Assembly (NCBI GenBank): GCA_038373865.1
Contig: JAXGGA010000071.1
Span: 310,001 to 374,000, forward strand
Source: Uloborus plumipes
Lineage: Eukaryota > Arthropoda > Arachnida > Araneae > Uloboridae
Direction: 5' to 3'
DNA length: 64,000 nucleotides
Positions 63,607 through 64,000 of the stretch are shown here, one piece after another. A program made the translations under genes and the position numbers. Numbering within the stretch: position 1 is the first letter of the stretch; each line of letters starts with the position of its first letter. A model generated the notes under the pieces. That model was not told the origin of the DNA, made no database searches, and saw nothing but the letters and a program-made list of their open reading frames with translations.

Positions 63607-64000
63607 CATTAGGACGCTGCCAAGTTAGGTTTGCCTCCCTCCCCCTCTCTAGACAGATCTAAATATGAACTCAACTGCAGATCCCCCCCCCCCCCATTAA
63701 AGTAACAGAGTTTTCAGTATTAATTCGTCCCTCTGGAACGATATTACATCTGTTAGAAATAAGAAGGAAATATTATAGGTGTTTTTTAAGGCTACAGTGG
63801 ACAAATAAAATTGATTTTTTCAATTATTGATTTATGTGTTTAAAACTTTGTGTGCTTGTATTATTGCATGTTTACTGCATCTAAAAGCGTAAAAAACACA
63901 AATTAGTGCAAAAACAATGAATACTTTTTTTCAAATTTCAAATTTAAATATTTTTTTAACAAAATTTCAAAATGTTCCAGGCGTCGCAATTTTTTTTTCA
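63607..64000. other. Flanking non-coding DNA
   Basis: AT-rich with a C tract at 63684-63698. No exon of the M13 gene or other feature seen. Confidence 0.4.

Overview
The window is AT-rich, intron-rich, transposon-laden animal DNA. The best reading is an arthropod with a large genome, probably a chelicerate such as a spider. The reasons are the very long introns, the dense mix of young and decayed transposons (Ty3/gypsy, hAT, Tc1/Tc3, piggyBac-like, tRNA-derived SINE, LINE), and a divergent peptidase-M13 gene, a family that is expanded in arachnids. The species call is inference. No prokaryotic features, CRISPR arrays or rRNA genes are visible.

Host gene. One split gene runs on the minus strand from 53055 down to at least 9239, tentatively to 5623. 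Eleven short exons (26 to 221 bp) were found by joining splice sites and checking that reading phase is kept across every junction. Together they encode about 413 codons of a neprilysin-like (peptidase family M13) protein. They carry the family's W-E-x-C ... LPxALG-like segment, the VNAF substrate motif and the segment equivalent to 'FPAGxLQPPFF'. The first exons, and those with the HExxH zinc site and C-terminus, lie outside the window or were not found. Nearly everything between 5.6 and 53 kb is therefore intron of this gene.

Intron contents, left to right: an intact-ended hAT MITE (957-1544); a solo gypsy LTR (2220-2821); a series of elements whose terminal repeat motif recurs inside them (3144-4432, 14293-15614, 18949-19178, 22075-23209, 50625-51513, and a motif cluster at 18078-18474); two tRNA-derived SINE copies; foldback MITEs; decayed Tc1 and LINE genes; a three-monomer higher-order satellite (24056-25075) next to a Tc3-like transposase with a lost catalytic Asp; a near-pristine Ty3/gypsy element with one 1601-codon gag-pol frame (31216-37561); and a three-level nest of DNA transposons (hAT 40459-46685 containing hAT 41689-45022 containing a piggyBac-like element 41932-43341), each level with its own target-site duplication.

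Upstream of the peptidase exons, 53262-63601 is a 10.3-kb tandem array bounded by a 5-bp target duplication (CACAG). It holds six nearly identical 1.01-kb LTRs separated by two 2.08-kb and three 33-bp internal regions. Each long internal region carries an inverted 606-bp part of the same LTR, a primer-binding-site-like sequence, a plausible 5'-UTR intron and an intact gag-only gene. The array looks like a chimeric, inverted-LTR, gag-only retroelement that integrated once and expanded by LTR-LTR recombination. It is the most unusual structure in the window.
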